NCBI RefSeq assembly: GCF_014651115.1
Contig: NZ_BMWG01000006.1
Span: 1-64,000, forward strand
Reading direction: 5' to 3'
From: Streptomyces inusitatus
GTDB lineage: Bacteria; Actinomycetota; Actinomycetes; Streptomycetales; Streptomycetaceae
Length of the DNA stretch: 64,000 nucleotides
The first letter of the stretch is position 1. The number at the start of each line of letters is the position of its first letter. The translations under genes were made by a program, and so were the position numbers. Below the pieces are notes generated by a model. The model saw only the letters and a program-made list of their open reading frames with translations, did no database searches and had not been told where the DNA came from. This document shows, in pieces, positions 53,701 to 62,445 of the stretch.

Positions 53701-54068
53701 GCGTCGCCGACCTCCACGAGGCGGACTGGGCGCTGGGGGCCGCCGCCCGCGCCGCCGCCGATCCGGAGCTGGCCGGGTACGCCTGGTGGTACCGGGCGCT
53801 CGCGTCCGCGCTGCTCGCCGCGCGCACGGCGGCGCCGGAGCCGCTGCGGACGGCCGTCGCCCACTACCGGAAGGCCGAGGAGGACGGGCCCGACGGGCTG
53901 CTCGCGGGCGCGATCACCGCCCAGTGGGCCAGGGCGGGCCGGCTGGAGCGCACGGCGGGCCCGGAACGCGCGCTGGAGGAGCACCGGGCGGTGCTCGCCC
54001 TCCTCACCGGGGCCGGCTCGGCGGCCGGGGACCTCATCCGGCAGGAGGTCGCCCGGCTGGAGCCCTGA
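50748..54068 (+). CDS. SAV_2336-type multidomain protein with DxSxS motif and helical-repeat C-terminus
   Basis: A 1106-residue protein. An N-terminal Pro-rich region is followed by a SAV_2336 N-terminal-type domain (residues about 150-430) containing ARIALVMDESSSNAVWGDALEELR, whose Asp195-x-Ser197-x-Ser199 resembles the metal-ion site of vWA domains; the strand LTLVLSDCAGPMW follows as in vWA folds. From about residue 540 to the end it is built of alpha-helical repeats with TPR-like alanine-rich periodicity (ARARACLAHFGEHGTVRDLDAAIRLLGSATQAE and many similar), probably a protein-interaction surface. GTG 50748 overlaps the MoxR stop; ATG 50757 is an alternative. No transmembrane segments. Likely the sensor or effector scaffold of the system (inference). 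Confidence 0.85.
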   Translation: MTAMPPPGDAARPSVPSVPSVPEAPLVALVARLREAELAPTAEEMADALWLARYVPPAPPAVGPPPHPTGRTADGGGEQPPPGGPEPGGAPAFPAPPAPRSRVGLYASARSAAAHGVLPDRAMRRVPVPAPAALPDGPALERSLRPLQRYRSPMRPVRRELDESATADHAADTGLVVPVLSTVRRREARIALVMDESSSNAVWGDALEELRQVCERAGAFREIAVHRIRPDDPPPTQLGDPTGRQLTLVLSDCAGPMWRSGRMQRLLHTWASTAPVAVVQPLPQRMWGRTHLPAVPGLLRRREGPAGRLEFTPGRGTPVPRGLPVPVLALRRTSFEAWTRLIAGATGQTLGAAAGIVLRRHQPATARPRHTRRVAPAERVRAFRRSASPAAAQLAVYLSAVPLTLPVMRLVQRAMLARSGPDVLAEVLLSGLLRREDPDPATAFDDDTAPSYAFLDGVREELLERLGAGSAALVLKHSSEYVESRYGRTVRNFPAMAAAFLTGSVDPRPTGPTGPDSHRLWPFAQVSAQVLRSLGGGNRPAAPPARLPSEGPAGLVARARACLAHFGEHGTVRDLDAAIRLLGSATQAERRTTERAGLYDELADALLRRWLVRPLPEDLPEALDAAQNAISGGPPRAHLTLARVLEALAEDVAGGRLSPKLVPEWAWMQAGEEPEPVAAVLLSAADAALAELTDAPPGSPGGLRESAATARIRVLRRLAVLGAPHALRGPAAPGDWFTQLMTTALGVVRLLVEAGLPDPLADLRTDERHESALLVRGALHLELARHHRGEGPVPPARQDPAAARAHAERAGDDLYTGIDGIDWDAVDQRELCRAWLDYADAIEFADERPDDDTRLRILQALDQARRNVGHDEAAQAHILLRMARLLEQRYTATGSWSHRDSAIAAWTEALPLLPRADPGRTAVLTALGRQLTERGADKDAPADVHTAVRVLRTAIAATAAADPELPRRRALLGQAYIERFRAQGRVADLHEADWALGAAARAAADPELAGYAWWYRALASALLAARTAAPEPLRTAVAHYRKAEEDGPDGLLAGAITAQWARAGRLERTAGPERALEEHRAVLALLTGAGSAAGDLIRQEVARLEP

Positions 54069-54086
54069 GCCCCCCGCCGGGCACGG

Positions 54087-54122
54087 CCGAGGGGCCGGCG
54101 CCTTTCGGCACCGGCCCCTCGG
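54087..54122. terminator. Bidirectional terminator between conflict system and 2-oxoglutarate enzyme
   Basis: CCGAGGGGCCGG (54087-54098) pairs perfectly with CCGGCCCCTCGG (54111-54122), with inner GCC/GGC pairing. It lies between convergent genes. Confidence 0.92.
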
Positions 54123-54142
54123 AGGCATTCCTCGCCCGGATG

Positions 54143-57100
54143 TCAGGCGTCGAACACCTCACTGACCAGCTGCTGCTGCTCCGCCTGGTGACGCTTGGCC
54201 GAACCCACCGCCGGGGACGAGCCGTGCGGACGGGAGATCCGCCGCAGCCGCTCGCCGTGCGGGACGTCCGCGCCGACCGCCAGGTCCAGGTGGTCGATCA
54301 GGTTGAGCGCGATGAACGGCCAGGCGCCCTGGTTCGCCGGCTCCTCCTGCGCCCACAGGTACTTCTCGGCGTTCGGGAACTTGGCGATCTCGGCCTGGAG
54401 CTCCGCACCCGGCAGCGGGTACAGACGCTCCAGACGGATGATCGCGGTGTCCGTGATGCCGCGCTTGACCCGCTCGGCGTCCAGGTCGTAGTAGACCTTG
54501 CCCGAGGTGAAGACGACCTTGCGCACGGCCGACGGGTCCACCGAGGAGTCCCCGATCACCGGGCGGAAACCGCCGGTGAGGAACTCCTCCGCCTTCGACG
54601 CCGCCGCCTTCAGACGCAGCATCGACTTCGGGGTGAAGACGATCAGCGGCTTGTGGTGCGGGTTGTGGACCTGCCAGCGCAGCAGGTGGAAGTAGTTCGA
54701 CGGCAGCGTCGGCATGGCGACCGTCATGTTGTTCTGCGCGCACATCTGGAGGAAGCGCTCGGGGCGGGCGGAGCTGTGGTCCGGTCCCTGGCCCTCGTAG
54801 CCGTGCGGCAGCAGCAGGGTGACGCCGGACGTCTGTCCCCACTTCTGCTCGGCGGAGGAGATGAACTCGTCCACCACGGTCTGCGCGCCGTTGACGAAGT
54901 CGCCGAACTGCGCCTCCCACATGACCAGCGCGTCCGGGCGGGCCAGCGAGTAGCCGTACTCGAAGCCCATCGCCGCGTACTCGCTGAGCAGCGAGTCGTA
55001 GACGTTGTAGCGGGCCTGGTCCTCGGTCAGGTAGAGCAGCGGGGTGTAGTCCTCGTTGGTCTCCTGGTCGACCAGGACCGCGTGGCGCTGGCCGAAGGTG
55101 CCGCGGCGGGTGTCCTGGCCGGAGAGCCGGACCGGGGTGCCCTCCATCAGCAGCGAGCCGATGGCGAGGGTCTCGCCCATGCCCCAGTCGATCGTGCCGT
55201 CCTCCACGGAGGAGGCGCGCCGCTGCATCTGCGGCATCAGCCGCGGGTGCACCGTGACATTGTCGGGGATGTTGACCTGGGACTCGGCGATCCGCTTCAC
55301 GACCTCCTGGGAGATCGCGGTGGTGACGGCCACCGGGAATTCGGCCTGCGCGTCCGGGACGAGCGTCGGGGACGGGTGGCTGGTGGCCTCGCGGACCTCC
55401 GCGAAGACCTTCTCCAGCTGGCCCTGGAAGTCCTGGAGCGCCTGCTCCGCCTCTTCCAGCGTGATGTCGCCGCGACCGATCAGGGACTCGGTGTAGAGCT
55501 TGCGCACCGAGCGCTTCTTGTCGATCAGCGCGACCATCTGCGGGTTGGTGAACTGCGGGTTGTCGCCCTCGTTGTGACCGCGGCGGCGGTAGCAGATGAG
55601 GTCGATCACGACGTCCTTGTTGAACGTCTGGCGGAACTCGAAGGCGAGCCGCGCGACGCGGACACAGGCCTCCGGGTCGTCGCCGTTCACATGGAAGATC
55701 GGCGCCTCGATCATGCGGGCCACATCGGTGGCGTACATCGAGGAGCGCGAGGACTCCGGGGCGGCGGTGAAGCCGACCTGGTTGTTGATCACGACGTGGA
55801 CCGTGCCGCCGGTGCGGTAGCCCCGCAGCTGCGACATGTTCAGCGTCTCGGCGACGACGCCCTGGCCCGCGAAGGCCGCGTCGCCGTGGAGGGCGACCGG
55901 CAGGACGGTGAAGTCCGTGCCGCCCTTGTTGATGACGTCCTGCTTGGCGCGGGCGACACCCTCCAGGACCGGGTCGACCGCCTCCAGGTGGGAGGGGTTG
56001 GCGACCAGCGAGACCTTGATCTGCTCGCCGTCCAGGCCGGTGAAGGTGCCCTCGGCGCCCAGGTGGTACTTGACGTCGCCGGAGCCGTGCATCGACTTCG
56101 GGTCGAGGTTGCCCTCGAACTCGCGGAAGATCTGCGCGTACGACTTGCCGACGATGTTGGCCAGCACATTGAGACGGCCCCGGTGGGCCATGCCGATGAC
56201 GACCTCGTCCAGGCGCGACTCGGCGGCCGAGTCGATGACCGCGTCGAGCAGCGGGATGACGGACTCGCCGCCCTCCAGCGAGAACCGCTTCTGGCCGACG
56301 TACTTCGTCTGAAGGAACGTTTCGAACGCCTCGGCGGCGTTCAGCCGGCGCAGGATCCGAAGCTGCTCCTCGCGCTCCGGCTTGGAGTGCGGGCGCTCCA
56401 CCCGGTCCTGGATCCACTTGCGCTGCTTCGGGTCCTGGATGTGCATGAACTCGATGCCGGTGGTGCGGCAGTACGAGTCGCGGAGCACACCGAGCACATC
56501 GCGGAGCTTCATCAGCGACTTGCCGGCGAAACCGCCGACGGCGAACTCGCGCTCCAGGTCCCAGAGGGTCAGCCCGTGCTCGGTGATGTCCAGGTCGGGG
56601 TGCTTGCGCTGGCGGTACTCCAGCGGGTCGGTGTCGGCCATGACATGGCCGCGGACCCGGTAGGAGTGGATCAGCTCGAAGACCCGCGCGGCCTTGGTGA
56701 CGTCGTCGTCGTGCGAGGCGTCGATGTCCTTGAGCCAGCGGACCGGCTCGTAGGGGATCCGCAGCGCCTCGAAGATGCCGTCGTAGAAGCCCTCCTCGCC
56801 GAGGAGGAAGTTCGCCACGACCCGCAGGAACTCGCCGGAGGCCGCGCCCTGGATCACCCGGTGGTCATAGGTCGAGGTCAGCGTCATGACCTTGGCGATG
56901 CCCAGCTTGTTCAGGGTGTCCTGGGAGGTGCCCTGGAACTCGGCCGGGTAGTCCATGGAGCCGACGCCCATGATCACCGACTGGCCGGGCATCAGCCGCG
57001 GCACGGAGTGGACGGTGCCGAGCCCGCCGGGGTTGGTCAGCGAGACGGTGACTCCGGTGAAGTCGTCCATCGTCAGCTTGTTGCCCCGGGCGCGGCGGAC

Positions 57101-58015
57101 GATGTCCTCGTACGCCTGCCAGAACTCGAAGAAGTCGAGCGTCTCGGCCTTCTTGATCGCCGCGACGACGAGCTGGCGGTCGCCGTTGGGCTTGACCAGG
57201 TCGATCGCGAGACCGAAGTTGACGTGCTCCGGCTTGACCAGGGTCGGCTTGCCGTCCTTGACCGCGAAGGAGTGGTTCATCGCGGGCATGGCCTTGAGGG
57301 CCTGCACCATCGCGTAGCCGATGAGGTGGGTGAAGGAGACCTTCCCGCCCCGGGCGCGCTTGAGGTGGTTGTTGATGACGATGCGGTTGTCGAACAGCAG
57401 CTTCACCGGGACGGCGCGCACGGACGTGGCCGTGGGCACCTCCAGCGAGGCGTTCATGTTCTTCGCCACGGCGGCGGCGGGGCCGCGCAGGGTGACCAGC
57501 TCCGGGCCGTCGGCGCTCGCGCTCGCGGGGGCCGCCTTGGCCGGGGCGGCCTTGGGAGCGGCGCTCACGGGCTTCGGTGCGGCGGCGGCGGGCGCGGGGT
57601 TCGCGGCCGGGGCGACGGGGGCGGCCGGGGCCGCCTTGACCGGCGCGGGGGCCACGGGCGGGGCCACCGGGGCGGCGGCGGGCGCCGCGGGGGCGGCCGG
57701 CGGAGTCGCGGGGCCGGCTCCGTTGGTCGCCGCGCGGGGCGCGGGCGTCGCGGCCTGAGGGGTCACCGGGGTCGCCGGGGCGGCCGGGGGCGTGCCCTCG
57801 GACTCCGCTCCGGAGGCGGCGGTGTTCTTCGCGCCGGGCTTGTAGTCGGCGAAGAAGTCCCACCAGGCTCGGTCGACCGAATTGGGATCCTGGAGGTACT
57901 GCTGGTAGATCTCGTCGACGAGCCACTCGTTGGGGCCGAACGCGGCGGCAGGGTCGATTCCCTGAGCGCTTTGGTCGGTCGGAGCGTTGGAGTTACTGGG
58001 GGACTGAGACGACAC
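54143..58015 (-). CDS. Multifunctional 2-oxoglutarate decarboxylase/dehydrogenase (Kgd/OdhA/SucA type)
   Basis: A 1290-residue actinobacterial fusion enzyme. Order: short E1 N-terminal helix ([32 protein letters not shown]), an Ala/Pro linker (about residues 60-155), an E2-type acyltransferase domain with active-site His385 in [10 protein letters not shown], and the ThDP-dependent E1 domains from about residue 470 with the GDAAFAGQG...NNQVGFT cofactor motif around residue 710 and the transketolase-like C-terminal part. No lipoyl domain is present, as in Corynebacterium OdhA and mycobacterial Kgd, which use the pyruvate dehydrogenase E2 or decarboxylate alone. It catalyses the 2-oxoglutarate step of the TCA cycle and is controlled by FHA proteins such as GarA/OdhI in relatives. 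GTG 58015 is the best start; no strong ribosome site. Confidence 0.95.
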   Translation of the reverse strand: MSSQSPSNSNAPTDQSAQGIDPAAAFGPNEWLVDEIYQQYLQDPNSVDRAWWDFFADYKPGAKNTAASGAESEGTPPAAPATPVTPQAATPAPRAATNGAGPATPPAAPAAPAAAPVAPPVAPAPVKAAPAAPVAPAANPAPAAAAPKPVSAAPKAAPAKAAPASASADGPELVTLRGPAAAVAKNMNASLEVPTATSVRAVPVKLLFDNRIVINNHLKRARGGKVSFTHLIGYAMVQALKAMPAMNHSFAVKDGKPTLVKPEHVNFGLAIDLVKPNGDRQLVVAAIKKAETLDFFEFWQAYEDIVRRARGNKLTMDDFTGVTVSLTNPGGLGTVHSVPRLMPGQSVIMGVGSMDYPAEFQGTSQDTLNKLGIAKVMTLTSTYDHRVIQGAASGEFLRVVANFLLGEEGFYDGIFEALRIPYEPVRWLKDIDASHDDDVTKAARVFELIHSYRVRGHVMADTDPLEYRQRKHPDLDITEHGLTLWDLEREFAVGGFAGKSLMKLRDVLGVLRDSYCRTTGIEFMHIQDPKQRKWIQDRVERPHSKPEREEQLRILRRLNAAEAFETFLQTKYVGQKRFSLEGGESVIPLLDAVIDSAAESRLDEVVIGMAHRGRLNVLANIVGKSYAQIFREFEGNLDPKSMHGSGDVKYHLGAEGTFTGLDGEQIKVSLVANPSHLEAVDPVLEGVARAKQDVINKGGTDFTVLPVALHGDAAFAGQGVVAETLNMSQLRGYRTGGTVHVVINNQVGFTAAPESSRSSMYATDVARMIEAPIFHVNGDDPEACVRVARLAFEFRQTFNKDVVIDLICYRRRGHNEGDNPQFTNPQMVALIDKKRSVRKLYTESLIGRGDITLEEAEQALQDFQGQLEKVFAEVREATSHPSPTLVPDAQAEFPVAVTTAISQEVVKRIAESQVNIPDNVTVHPRLMPQMQRRASSVEDGTIDWGMGETLAIGSLLMEGTPVRLSGQDTRRGTFGQRHAVLVDQETNEDYTPLLYLTEDQARYNVYDSLLSEYAAMGFEYGYSLARPDALVMWEAQFGDFVNGAQTVVDEFISSAEQKWGQTSGVTLLLPHGYEGQGPDHSSARPERFLQMCAQNNMTVAMPTLPSNYFHLLRWQVHNPHHKPLIVFTPKSMLRLKAAASKAEEFLTGGFRPVIGDSSVDPSAVRKVVFTSGKVYYDLDAERVKRGITDTAIIRLERLYPLPGAELQAEIAKFPNAEKYLWAQEEPANQGAWPFIALNLIDHLDLAVGADVPHGERLRRISRPHGSSPAVGSAKRHQAEQQQLVSEVFDA

Positions 58016-58293
58016 GGCGGCAACCGCCCTCTTCCGCTTCACAAGGTGATGGACAGCGGGAATCAAGGCTACGCCTCCATGGCCGAGAGGTGCAGGCCGG
58101 GCGGGCGACAGTCGCGCAAGTCACACCGAAAGACGGGTTTCGGGGCTTGGTATGGCGGGAAATAAGCACGGTTGGCCCACACCGCTGGTATGAGGCACCA
58201 CGCGGCGGCGAATCCACCGGTCCGTCCCCCCGCACAGGGGCCCCGGCCTGATCATCTTTCGGCTGAAGGCTCGCTTCCGCCTCGAACCTTACG

Positions 58294-59382
58294 TCAACCC
58301 CGCGCTTGGTGGATCCCCGGAAGAGTGACCAGGATGCGGCACCCCCGAGCCGATTCGGCCACCCCTATGCGCCCGCCGTGGAGATCGACGGCCCAGCGGG
58401 CGATCGCCAGCCCCAGCCCCGTGCCGCCGTCGCTCCCCTTTCCGTGCGGGGAACTGACGTTTCCCCGGTTGAACCGCTCGAAGACCTGATGGCGCTCCTG
58501 CTCCGGAATGCCCGGTCCCTCGTCCTGGACCTCCAGATCCAGCGACTCCGGCTGCGCCCCGCGCCGGGCCCGTACCGTCACCCGGCCGTGTGCCGGTGAG
58601 TGCTTCACCGCGTTGTCGATCAGATTGGCGACCACCTGGTGCAGCCGTTCGGCGTCCGCGTACGCGGTCAGCTCCGGCGGGGCCACGTCCAGATGCAGAT
58701 GCACGTCCGTACGGGTGTGCCGCCCGGAGCCGGACGCCAGCCCGCGCCGGCCCGCGGCGAGATTGGCCTCCTTCAGCACCCCGGAGAGATAGGGCCACAC
58801 CTCGAAGCGGCGGGCCCGCAGCGGTACGACGCCGTTGTCCAGCCGCGACAGGTCCAGCAGGGTCTCCACCAGCCGGCCCAGCCGCTCGGTCTGCTTGAGC
58901 GCGGTGCGCATCGTCTCGGGGTCGGCCGCCGAGACCCCGTCCACCACGTTCTCCAGGACGGCCCGGAGCGCGGCGATCGGGGTGCGCAGCTCGTGCGAGA
59001 CATTGGCGACCAGCTCCTTGCGGTGCCGGTCCACCGCCTCCAGGTCGTCCGCCATCAGATTGATCGTGGAGGCCAGGTCGCCCAGCTCGTCCCGCCGGTC
59101 CGCGCCGCGCACCCGGCGGGTGAAGTCACCGTGCGAGATCCCCTTCGCCACCGTGCTCATCTCCTCCAGCGGCGCGGTCAGGCCGTGCGCCACGAACTGG
59201 GTGATCAGCAGGGTGGCTATCACCGAGAAGACCGTGATGAAACGCAGCTCGGTGGAGGTCTCCAGGGCGACGAGCAGCAGCCCGGTGGTGATGAAGACCG
59301 AGACGACGACCAGGGTGCCGAGCTTGGTCTTGATCGAGATGGACACGCCCCTGCGCCGCCGCTGCTCCGGGCGGCACCTCAT
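58294..59382 (-). CDS. Two-component sensor histidine kinase
   Basis: A 362-residue membrane sensor kinase. Two transmembrane segments (about residues 22-40 and 48-66) flank a very short extracytoplasmic loop, so sensing is probably of the membrane or cytoplasm. A HAMP domain follows, then the HisKA motif ANVSHELRTP with phosphoacceptor His130 and a HATPase domain (NLIDNAVKHSP, DEGPGIPEQE, GTGLGLAI). It is coupled to the response regulator by an ATGA overlap. It lies upstream of the 2-oxoglutarate enzyme gene in the same direction, but with its own 3' region. Confidence 0.93.
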   Translation of the reverse strand: MRCRPEQRRRRGVSISIKTKLGTLVVVSVFITTGLLLVALETSTELRFITVFSVIATLLITQFVAHGLTAPLEEMSTVAKGISHGDFTRRVRGADRRDELGDLASTINLMADDLEAVDRHRKELVANVSHELRTPIAALRAVLENVVDGVSAADPETMRTALKQTERLGRLVETLLDLSRLDNGVVPLRARRFEVWPYLSGVLKEANLAAGRRGLASGSGRHTRTDVHLHLDVAPPELTAYADAERLHQVVANLIDNAVKHSPAHGRVTVRARRGAQPESLDLEVQDEGPGIPEQERHQVFERFNRGNVSSPHGKGSDGGTGLGLAIARWAVDLHGGRIGVAESARGCRILVTLPGIHQARG

Positions 59383-60116
59383 GGGGCCGGCGTCTCCAGC
59401 GCGTAGCCGACGCCGTGCACGGTACGGATCCGCTCGGCCCCGATCTTGCGGCGGAGCGCCTTGATGTGGCTGTCGACGGTCCGGGTGCCGGAGGCGTCCG
59501 CCCAGTCCCAGACCTCGGCGAGCAGCTGTTCCCGGGAGAGGACGGCGCGGGGGGTGTTGGCGAGGCAGACCAGCAGATCGAACTCGGTGGGCGTCAGATG
59601 CACGTCCTCGCCCCGGACCCGCACCCGGCGCTGCGCGTGGTCGATCTCCAGCTCGCCCAGGCGCAGGATCCCGCTGCGCGGGGTGACGGCGGCGAGCGCG
59701 GCCCGCTCGACCCGGCGGAGCAGCACATGCACCCGGGCGGCCAGCTCCCGCATGGAGAACGGCTTGGTCATGTAGTCGTCCGCGCCGACGCCGAGTCCCA
59801 CGAGCATGTCGGTCTCGTCGTCCCGCGCGGTGAGCATCAGCACCGGGACGGGGCGCTGGGACTGCACCCGGCGGCAGACCTCCAGACCGTCGAAGCCGGG
59901 GAGCATCACATCGAGCACCATCAGATCGGGCTGCCAGGCCTCGGCGGCGTCGACGGCGGCGGGCCCGTCGACGGCCGTCTGGACGAGGAAGCCCTCCGCC
60001 CGCAGCCGGGCGGCGATGGCGTCGACGATGGTCGAGTCGTCCTCCACGACCAGCACTCTGCGCTGGGCGCCGGGCGTGGCCGCCACGCCGTTGTGGGTGG
60101 TGTGTGTCTGTTCCAT
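59379..60116 (-). CDS. OmpR/PhoB-type response regulator
   Basis: A 245-residue response regulator with a receiver domain (VLVVEDDSTIVDAIAARL, phosphorylated Asp69 in VLDVMLPGFDG, conserved Lys in MTKPFSMREL) and a C-terminal winged helix DNA-binding domain (LTPTEFDLLVCLANTPRAVLSREQLLAEVW, VDSHIKALRRKIG). The receiver is preceded by a 20-residue Thr/His-rich tail. It is cotranscribed with its kinase. Target genes are unknown. Confidence 0.94.
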   Translation of the reverse strand: MEQTHTTHNGVAATPGAQRRVLVVEDDSTIVDAIAARLRAEGFLVQTAVDGPAAVDAAEAWQPDLMVLDVMLPGFDGLEVCRRVQSQRPVPVLMLTARDDETDMLVGLGVGADDYMTKPFSMRELAARVHVLLRRVERAALAAVTPRSGILRLGELEIDHAQRRVRVRGEDVHLTPTEFDLLVCLANTPRAVLSREQLLAEVWDWADASGTRTVDSHIKALRRKIGAERIRTVHGVGYALETPAP

Positions 60117-60217
60117 CGCCCGCCCCTGTAAGCGCTGTCTGTGCTCGCAGCGCTAGGTAGATCTGTGGTGTGAGAGTTGTGTAGCTCAGCAGCGTAAAGG
60201 CAGTTGGAGACTTCGGG

Positions 60218-60931
60218 CTACGCGGACCGGACGGCGAGGTGGACCACGTCCGGTACGCCTCGGGCAACCTGGATCTCTTCGGTTCTTACCCCGGTGAATC
60301 CGGCATTCCGCAATGTCTCTTCGAAAGCGGGGGAGGGCTGCGCGGACCACACCGCGAGCACCCCTCCGGGGGTCAACCCCCGCTGGCACAAGGCGAGTCC
60401 GGCCGGGGAGTAGAGCGTTTCGTTGTCCTCGGTGACCGTCCAGTCGGGCCCATTGTCGATATCCAGACAGAGCGCGTCATAGCGGACTTCTGTCTCACGG
60501 AGGTGCGTCAGCAGATCCGTGCGGAGGATCACGCTCCGCGGATCGGCGAGCGCGGAAGCCGAGAATCGGCCGAGTGGGCCGCTCAGATGCCAGTCGATGA
60601 TGGCTTGTTCTCGCTCCACGACGGCGATGTGTCGCCACTGAGGATTGACGCTCGCGTGCGCCAGCGAGAAGCCGACGCCCAGCCCGCCGATGAGCAGCGA
60701 GGGCCGCTCCCGGCCCGCCGCCCGCAGCGCCTCGTGCGCGGCGTCGATGAGCAGCCGCTCCGAGCGCCCGTCGGAGGTGTCCATCAGGAAGCAGCCATTG
60801 GCGATGATCTCGTGATGCTCGCCCCGGCGGCGCAGGACGACCTCCCCGTACGGTCCCTCGCGCCGGTCGAGGGTGACGGGATGGGCGGGATCGACGGGGT
60901 CGGCGGAGCCGACGGGAACGCTCAGGGACAA
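60218..60931 (-). CDS. Spermidine-synthase-like methyltransferase-fold protein
   Basis: A 237-residue protein with the polyamine-synthase/spermidine-synthase-type Rossmann fold: GGLGVGFSLAHA (cofactor loop), AVVEREQAI (acidic end of strand 2) and YDALCLDIDNGPDW. The tetramerisation domain of true spermidine synthases is missing and the catalytic DxxE is not obvious, so it is probably a related methyltransferase-fold protein of unknown substrate. TTG 60931 is supported by a strong GGAGGTCACC directly before it. Confidence 0.83.
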   Translation of the reverse strand: MSLSVPVGSADPVDPAHPVTLDRREGPYGEVVLRRRGEHHEIIANGCFLMDTSDGRSERLLIDAAHEALRAAGRERPSLLIGGLGVGFSLAHASVNPQWRHIAVVEREQAIIDWHLSGPLGRFSASALADPRSVILRTDLLTHLRETEVRYDALCLDIDNGPDWTVTEDNETLYSPAGLALCQRGLTPGGVLAVWSAQPSPAFEETLRNAGFTGVRTEEIQVARGVPDVVHLAVRSA

Positions 60932-61003
60932 GGTGACCTCCGGGCCGGGGTGGGGCGGTGGGGGTCATGCTGGTGTCCGGAAGCGGGCAGGGCAAACGGT
61001 TTT

Positions 61004-61043
61004 GGCCAGGTATGCCGCCCCCCCCCGGACGGCATACCCGGCC
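61004..61043 (-). terminator. Terminator after the ABC exporter operon
   Basis: A 14-bp stem with one mismatch: GGCC-A-GGTATGCCG (61004-61017) pairs with 61030-61043, enclosing a C-rich loop. It ends the minus-strand exporter operon. Confidence 0.85.
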
Positions 61044-61047
61044 GGTC

Positions 61048-62445
61048 TCAGAGCGCGGGCACCCTGGTCGACTCGCAGCCGCGCGCGGAGGCGAAGTACT
61101 CGGAGAGCCACCGCCGACGCTCCTCGTCGCCCATGGCCCTGAGCCGGTCCAGGACCGCGGCGAGCGCCTCCCGGTCCCCCGGCTCTCCGCCGTCCCGCGC
61201 CGACGGCGACCCGAGACCGCTCCAGTCCTGGCCGGCGGCCCCGGCGGGGTTCGGGGCGAGGAACTCGGTGACGGCCCGGTCGATCCGGTGGACCTCCATG
61301 TCCTTCCGGCGCGCCTCGCACCAGATCGCCTCCCCGGTGAGGGACTGGGCGGTGTCCCAGGCGAACTGCTCGGGGTCGGTCAGCCGGCCGCGGATCACGT
61401 CCTGGCCGACCAGGGCGACCGAGCGCATCGTGAGAACGTCCGGGTCGCGCTCCGGTATATGGGTGCCGCCCTGGGTCGTGACGTGGGCCTGCATCATTCT
61501 CTGGTGGATGTCCACCAGGCGGACATGGGTGTTCTCGACCCCCTCCAGCCGGGCGGTGAGACCGGAGAGGGCCTTTCTCACCTCCGGCAGCATCCCGGGG
61601 TGCGCCCCCGAGACACAGATCTCGGGCCGGACGGTGTCGTCGCAGGCCAGACGTAACGCCAGCGGGTCGGGACGCCACGCGTGCTCGCTGCCCTGGACGA
61701 GGACCGTCGCCGCCACGAGCGCCGCGGCCAGAGGCAGCAGGCCGTACACGCGGCGGCGTGCCGCGTACAGCAGGATCGCGGCTGCGCCGAGGCCGCCCAC
61801 CCAGACGATCGTCGCCAGGGGCTGCCACCACACCGGGATCGAGGTCTGAAGCATCGGCGTCGCCGGGGCCGGGCTCAGCGGGCGGTCGGGGATCGGCCAC
61901 AGAGACATCACGGGCAGCAGCTCGGCGAAGGGCGTGCAGAGGGCGAGCACCGGAGCCGTCAGCCGCCAGCGCAGCACCGCCCCGGCGACATGGCCGAAGA
62001 GGGACAGCGCGCCGACGGTGCCCGCGTCGGCGAAGACGGCGGAGAACACCGGGCCGCCCGCCGACGTGTACGGCCAGCAGGCGAGCAGCGCGCCGGCGGA
62101 GGCGGCCAGCGCGGCCCCGGAGGTCCAGATCGCGGTGGGCAGCGCCGCCGTCAGCGTCCGGGCCAGCCGGGTGCGGGGCGCGCTCCGCAGTAATTCCCGG
62201 GTGCCCCGGCGGTGCTCCCGCTGGCCCTGCCAGCACCCGGCGGCGACGGCCAGCGGGGCCGCGAGCTGGGTGAGCACGCTGCGCAGCAGGGCCTGGGTCT
62301 GGGCCCAGCCGCCCTGCCACTCGTGCGCGGTGAGGATGAGCGGCACGGCGAGCACCACCAGGACGGCGGCCCCCGCCCAGGGCGCGGATCCGCGCAGCAG
62401 TTCGGCGCGGACCGGGTGGGCGCGCCAGGTGGGTACGGAGGTCAT
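61048..62445 (-). CDS. ABC-2-type membrane permease-like protein with two TTA codons
   Basis: A 465-residue protein with about six transmembrane segments in its N-terminal half (starting WAGAAVLVVLAVPLILTAHEW) and a large soluble C-terminal half (ADPDVLTMRSVALVGQDV and later). It is translationally coupled to the ABC ATPase upstream (ATGA overlap) and closes the operon. It contains two in-frame TTA codons, at 62193-62191 (codon 85) and 61656-61654 (codon 264); TTA is read only by the BldA tRNA in Streptomyces, so translation should be delayed to the developmental stage. Exported substrate unknown. The C-terminal soluble part may be an extracellular or peptidase-like domain. Confidence 0.82.
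   Translation of the reverse strand: MTSVPTWRAHPVRAELLRGSAPWAGAAVLVVLAVPLILTAHEWQGGWAQTQALLRSVLTQLAAPLAVAAGCWQGQREHRRGTRELLRSAPRTRLARTLTAALPTAIWTSGAALAASAGALLACWPYTSAGGPVFSAVFADAGTVGALSLFGHVAGAVLRWRLTAPVLALCTPFAELLPVMSLWPIPDRPLSPAPATPMLQTSIPVWWQPLATIVWVGGLGAAAILLYAARRRVYGLLPLAAALVAATVLVQGSEHAWRPDPLALRLACDDTVRPEICVSGAHPGMLPEVRKALSGLTARLEGVENTHVRLVDIHQRMMQAHVTTQGGTHIPERDPDVLTMRSVALVGQDVIRGRLTDPEQFAWDTAQSLTGEAIWCEARRKDMEVHRIDRAVTEFLAPNPAGAAGQDWSGLGSPSARDGGEPGDREALAAVLDRLRAMGDEERRRWLSEYFASARGCESTRVPAL

Noticed and set aside
47000..54100. Mobile element carrying the trypsin/MoxR genes
   Set aside because: No transposase, integrase, tRNA-based attachment site or direct repeats bracket the genes, and their GC content matches the neighbours.
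53240..58165. A very long open frame on the plus strand opposite the 2-oxoglutarate enzyme gene
   Set aside because: It has no family resemblance, is composed of reverse-complement codon bias of the real gene, and crosses the terminator and two genes.
60180..60230. Sequence TGTAGCTCAGCAGCGTAAAGGCAG resembles a tRNA D-arm
   Set aside because: There is no matching acceptor stem or GTTCRA T-loop within 100 bases; part of it lies inside the methyltransferase-like gene end.
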